DNA from: a virus
Direction: 5' to 3' (one strand)
IMG/VR virus record: IMGVR_UViG_3300048029_000697
Span: 1-54,848 of that record
Length of the DNA stretch: 54,848 nucleotides
Positions 52,272 through 54,848 of this stretch are shown in pieces; position 1 is the first letter of the stretch; every line of letters begins with the position of its first letter. Both the position numbers and the translations under genes were made by a program. A model generated the notes under the pieces. The model was not told the DNA's origin. It searched no databases and worked only from the letters and a program-made list of their open reading frames with translations.

Positions 52272-54167
52272 ATGCCTAACGAAGATTATAAAAACAATCC
52301 GTTATACACAGATATAACGAATCTTGACTCCCTTTCACCTACCCCTACATTTTCATATAATTGGAATTCAGAAAGCGGTAGGTGGGAACCTGCAGGGGCT
52401 GTTAATATTGAAAGTATTGATATTTCTGGAGACCTTAACATTGATCTAGGTCCAACTAATGAAATTTTAAATACCTTATCATCCAAAACTCAAGGAATTC
52501 ATGATTTAATTTCCTTAGAAACGAACCATATATTATCAGGAGTAACCTCAGGGTTGTCTAATATACATGAAACACAGGTAGATAACTCTAGGAGCACAAA
52601 TAATTTACTGGAGTTAATTAATGAAAATTTATCCGGTATACAAATAGACGTTTCTATAGACAGCGATGTTGAGACTCATAGATTACTTTCTGGAGTATCA
52701 GGAGAACTTTCTAATCTCGATACTGAAGATATTGAGACTCATAGATTACTTTCTGGAATATCAGGAGAACTTTCTAATCTCGATACTGAAGATATTGAGA
52801 CTCATAGATTACTTTCTGGAGTATCAGGAGAACTTTCTAATCTCGATACTGAAGATATTGAGACTCATAGATTACTTTCTGGAATATCAGGAGAACTTTC
52901 TAATCTCGATACTGAAGATATTGAGACCCATAGATTACTTTCTGGAATATCAGGAGAACTTTCTAATCTCGATACTGAAGATATTGAGGCTCATAGATTA
53001 CTTTCTGGAATATCGGGAGAGCTTTCTGATCTTGATGTAGAAGCTATAGTCGATCTTTCTGAAACTAATAGGCTTCTCTCAGGAATATCAGGAGAATTAA
53101 CTGAACTAGAAGTTAGTTTAGATAGTTTTGAAACCAATAGGCTTCTCTCAGGAATATCAGGAGAACTGACCGAACTAGAAGTTAGTTTAGATAGTTTCGA
53201 AACCAATAGGCTTCTCTCAGGAATATCAGGAGAACTGACCGAACTAGAAGTTAGTTTAGATAGTTTTGAAACCAATAGGCTTCTCTCAGGAATATCAGGA
53301 GAATTAGCTGAACTAGAAGTTAGTTTAGATAACTCAGAAGGTAATAGATTACTATCTGGAATATCAGGAGAACTTTCTGAATTAGATATAGAAGATCAAG
53401 AATCCCACAGATTACTCTCAGGGATATCTGGAGAATTGGAAAAATTAAACCTGGGAGTAGATAAAGAAAATCATAGGTTACTTTCAGGAATATCTGGTGA
53501 ATTAGTAGACATTTATCAACAAATAGGCAGAAGAGAGTTATATCAGCCCTGGAAACTAAGAACGAAAACAGTTTCTCAAAAAATAGATGAAGATTTCATT
53601 CTTATGGAAAACATCCCTGAAGAATTAAGATATGGAATATTTTCTGGAGAGTGTTTTGGGCAAGATAAACATTTAATGGATGATGTTTTTGGAAATTATT
53701 TCTCAAATGGAAGATTAAATAAAAGTATGCTTGAAACAGGACACCCAGATTATTTTATACAATCGGAATATACTGATCCCAATAGATGTAGCCAGTCCTA
53801 TGCAACCTTCCACAGCGATACTCTATTTGGCTTACGACAAGAAAATGTATCAGCTAGTTTAATCAACTCCTACGAATTAAATGATATAAATAATTTATAC
53901 GAAAGAGGCTTGGTTGACCACGTTATAATATATAACGAATCACCTTACCCAATACAATTTCACACTGCAGAAAGAAGATTAAATAATTCTGAGCCAGTGT
54001 CTCCTAAAATAGATGATATAGTATACCTAGAATCAGATATGGCTGTTAAAATTGATAGCGATGAAGTAGGAAGAATTTTCATCAAAAGGCCTCACACCAT
54101 ATCAGGTTTCACAGTAAAATATTCTATAGTTTACAAAGAGACGGGCTTATACGATAATTTTGAGTAA
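52272..54167 (+). CDS. Repeat-rich fibre-like structural protein
   Basis: 631 residues. About 30-60 is a short beta-like segment (WNSESGRWEPAGAVNIESID). Residues 134-240 hold five near-identical 21-residue repeats (ETHRLLSGISGELSNLDTED plus I) and a degenerate sixth, then 264-355 four 23-residue repeats (ETNRLLSGISGELTELEVSL plus DSF), then more diverged copies to about 415. 21 residues is three heptads, so a coiled-coil or other fibrous shaft is likely. The C-terminal 210 residues are a globular domain (YQPWKLRTKTVSQKIDEDFI, SGECFGQDKHLMDDVFGNYF, HVIIYNESPYPIQFHT), unrecognised. Likely a head or tail fibre. Three bases... two intervening bases separate it from the next repeat protein. Confidence 0.6.
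   Translation: MPNEDYKNNPLYTDITNLDSLSPTPTFSYNWNSESGRWEPAGAVNIESIDISGDLNIDLGPTNEILNTLSSKTQGIHDLISLETNHILSGVTSGLSNIHETQVDNSRSTNNLLELINENLSGIQIDVSIDSDVETHRLLSGVSGELSNLDTEDIETHRLLSGISGELSNLDTEDIETHRLLSGVSGELSNLDTEDIETHRLLSGISGELSNLDTEDIETHRLLSGISGELSNLDTEDIEAHRLLSGISGELSDLDVEAIVDLSETNRLLSGISGELTELEVSLDSFETNRLLSGISGELTELEVSLDSFETNRLLSGISGELTELEVSLDSFETNRLLSGISGELAELEVSLDNSEGNRLLSGISGELSELDIEDQESHRLLSGISGELEKLNLGVDKENHRLLSGISGELVDIYQQIGRRELYQPWKLRTKTVSQKIDEDFILMENIPEELRYGIFSGECFGQDKHLMDDVFGNYFSNGRLNKSMLETGHPDYFIQSEYTDPNRCSQSYATFHSDTLFGLRQENVSASLINSYELNDINNLYERGLVDHVIIYNESPYPIQFHTAERRLNNSEPVSPKIDDIVYLESDMAVKIDSDEVGRIFIKRPHTISGFTVKYSIVYKETGLYDNFE
52671..52985 (+). repeat. Five tandem 63-bp repeats (21 residues each)
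   Basis: Copies begin at 52671, 52734, 52797, 52860 and 52923 with GAGAC[TC]CATAGATTAC, differing by only a few bases (for example GGAGTATCAGG against GGAATATCAGG). A sixth, more diverged copy starts at 52986 (GAGGCTCATAGATTAC). They code for the fibre shaft. Confidence 0.95.
53061..53336 (+). repeat. Four tandem 69-bp repeats (23 residues each)
   Basis: Copies begin at 53061, 53130, 53199 and 53268 with GAAAC[TC]AATAGGCTTCTC. The core RLLSGISGEL is shared with the 63-bp repeats, so the two arrays are diverged forms of one unit with a 6-bp length change. Confidence 0.93.
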
Positions 54168-54169
54168 TT

Positions 54170-54848
54170 ATGGATTTCTTCGAAATAAAGAAGCCTATAA
54201 GAAGGGTTGGTCTAGACCAATATATCATAGGTAATAATACTACTGATCCATTAATAAAAATAGATGGTCCAACTATGACCATGGATGAGTTGACCGTAAG
54301 AAAACTTAATGTAGATCTCGCAGAGTTTGATATTATAGACGGAGACATACAAAGAACAGTAAGCGGTTTTATAGACTACGCTGAAATTAAAAATCTAGAG
54401 CTATCTACAGGATTATTCTCTGAACTGTCTGGAGTAAACTTCATTACTGAATCAGGATTGATTCAGAATCTAGAGCTATCTACAGGATTATTCTCCGAAC
54501 TATCTGGAGTAAACTTCATTACTGAATCAGGATTGATTCAGAATCTAGAGCTATCTACAGGATTATTCTCCGAACTATCTGGAGTGAACTTCATTACTGA
54601 ATCAGGATTGATTCAGAATCTAGAGCTATCTACAGGATTATTCTCTGAACTGTCTGGAACAAACTTCATTACTGAATCAGGATTGATTCAGAATCTAGAG
54701 CTATCTACAGGATTATTCTCTGAACTATCTGGAGTAAACTTCATTACTGAATCAGGATTGATTCAGAATCTAGAGCTATCTACAGGATTATTCTCCGAAC
54801 TATCTGGAGTAAACTTCATTACTGAATCAGGATTGATTCAGAATCTAG
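54170..54848 (+). CDS. Second repeat-rich fibre-like protein, N-terminal part (runs off the right edge)
   Basis: 226 codons are visible from ATG 54170, two bases after the stop of the previous gene, and remain open to the window end. Residues 1-73 are unique (MDFFEIKKPIRRVGLDQYII, TMTMDELTVRKLNVDLAEFD), then from about residue 75 a 25-residue unit repeats (NLELSTGLFSELSGV with NFITESGLIQ). The unit L-S-[GT]-G-x-x-x-E-L resembles the LLSGISGEL unit of the preceding protein. Probably another fibre shaft; full length and C-terminus are outside the window. Confidence 0.75.
   Translation, partial: MDFFEIKKPIRRVGLDQYIIGNNTTDPLIKIDGPTMTMDELTVRKLNVDLAEFDIIDGDIQRTVSGFIDYAEIKNLELSTGLFSELSGVNFITESGLIQNLELSTGLFSELSGVNFITESGLIQNLELSTGLFSELSGVNFITESGLIQNLELSTGLFSELSGTNFITESGLIQNLELSTGLFSELSGVNFITESGLIQNLELSTGLFSELSGVNFITESGLIQNL
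54392..54848 (+). repeat. Six tandem 75-bp repeats and the start of a seventh
   Basis: Copies begin at 54392, 54467, 54542, 54617, 54692 and 54767 (AATCTAGAGCTATCTACAGG), with the seventh cut at the window end. Divergence is only a few bases per copy (CTCTGAACTGTCT against CTCCGAACTATCT; one copy reads GGAACAAAC for GGAGTAAAC), so the array is recent or kept uniform by recombination. Confidence 0.95.

Noticed and set aside
52671-53340. CRISPR-like array or antisense genes in the repeat region
   Set aside because: The repeats are contiguous without unique spacers and keep one reading frame; open frames on the other strand or in other frames (for example 52666-53040 and 52991-53275) only mirror the periodicity.
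54392-54848. Origin of replication iterons
   Set aside because: The 75-bp units are in frame with a long open gene and encode a regular 25-residue pattern, so protein repeats explain them.

Overview
The window is part of a tailed double-stranded DNA phage genome, AT-rich and densely packed. The longest gap without a gene is 173 bases (48851-49023). No integrase, tRNA, rRNA or insertion sequence was seen. A 2349-residue tape measure, several tail-tube-type proteins and a lambda-like tail-tip series (M-, L-, K-, I- and J-like), with no sheath or baseplate genes, indicate a long non-contractile tail (siphovirus morphology). At the roughly 1.5 angstrom per residue of lambda, the tail would be about 350 nm. 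The modules resemble those of marine phages. Canonical Shine-Dalgarno sites (AAGGAGGT before 17954, AAGGAG before 43295 and 50468) and TTGACA/TATAAT promoters point to a host with ordinary sigma70 and anti-SD. The host itself cannot be named from the sequence.

Layout. 1-6102 is virion assembly, mostly leftward: two paralogous appendage proteins (the first cut by the window edge), two homologous tail-tube-type proteins in opposite orientation around a shared terminator (1631-2764 and 2817-4109), an unknown protein, a gp10-like neck protein and a head-closure-like protein. 6160-36738 runs rightward: small protein, two tail-assembly-chaperone candidates, tape measure, two more tube-like proteins, M/L/K-like tip proteins, an I-J fusion, a 2767-residue central fibre, and a separate fibre tip carrying an S74 chaperone. 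A hairpin terminator at about 36.74-36.80 kb separates this from the convergent leftward operon 48850-36805. That operon holds a winged-helix regulator, a large set of glycosyltransferases and sugar-modifying enzymes, an SSB-like protein and a Rad52/Erf-like annealing protein candidate. 49024-52250 is a tight rightward early operon: small conserved protein, dNMP kinase, a sigma-factor-like protein, SSB, a glycosyltransferase and an FmdB-like protein. 52272 to the right edge encodes two fibre-like proteins built of tandem DNA repeats.

How the parts work together. Two promoter classes are visible. Leftward and rightward early operons start from sigma70-type -35/-10 boxes that place transcription within a base or so of the first start codon, so these mRNAs are probably leaderless. 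The virion genes instead carry a different element, consensus AGTGTAWWAT with no -35 box, at the head of nearly every late transcription unit. The early rightward operon encodes a phage sigma-like protein, which is the natural candidate to read the late element. I regard this two-class cascade, and the unusual module content of the tail (tryptophan-rich modules in four proteins, carbohydrate-binding-like modules in three, one of them inside the L-like protein, and a nuclease-like domain inside the tape measure), as the most novel content of the window.
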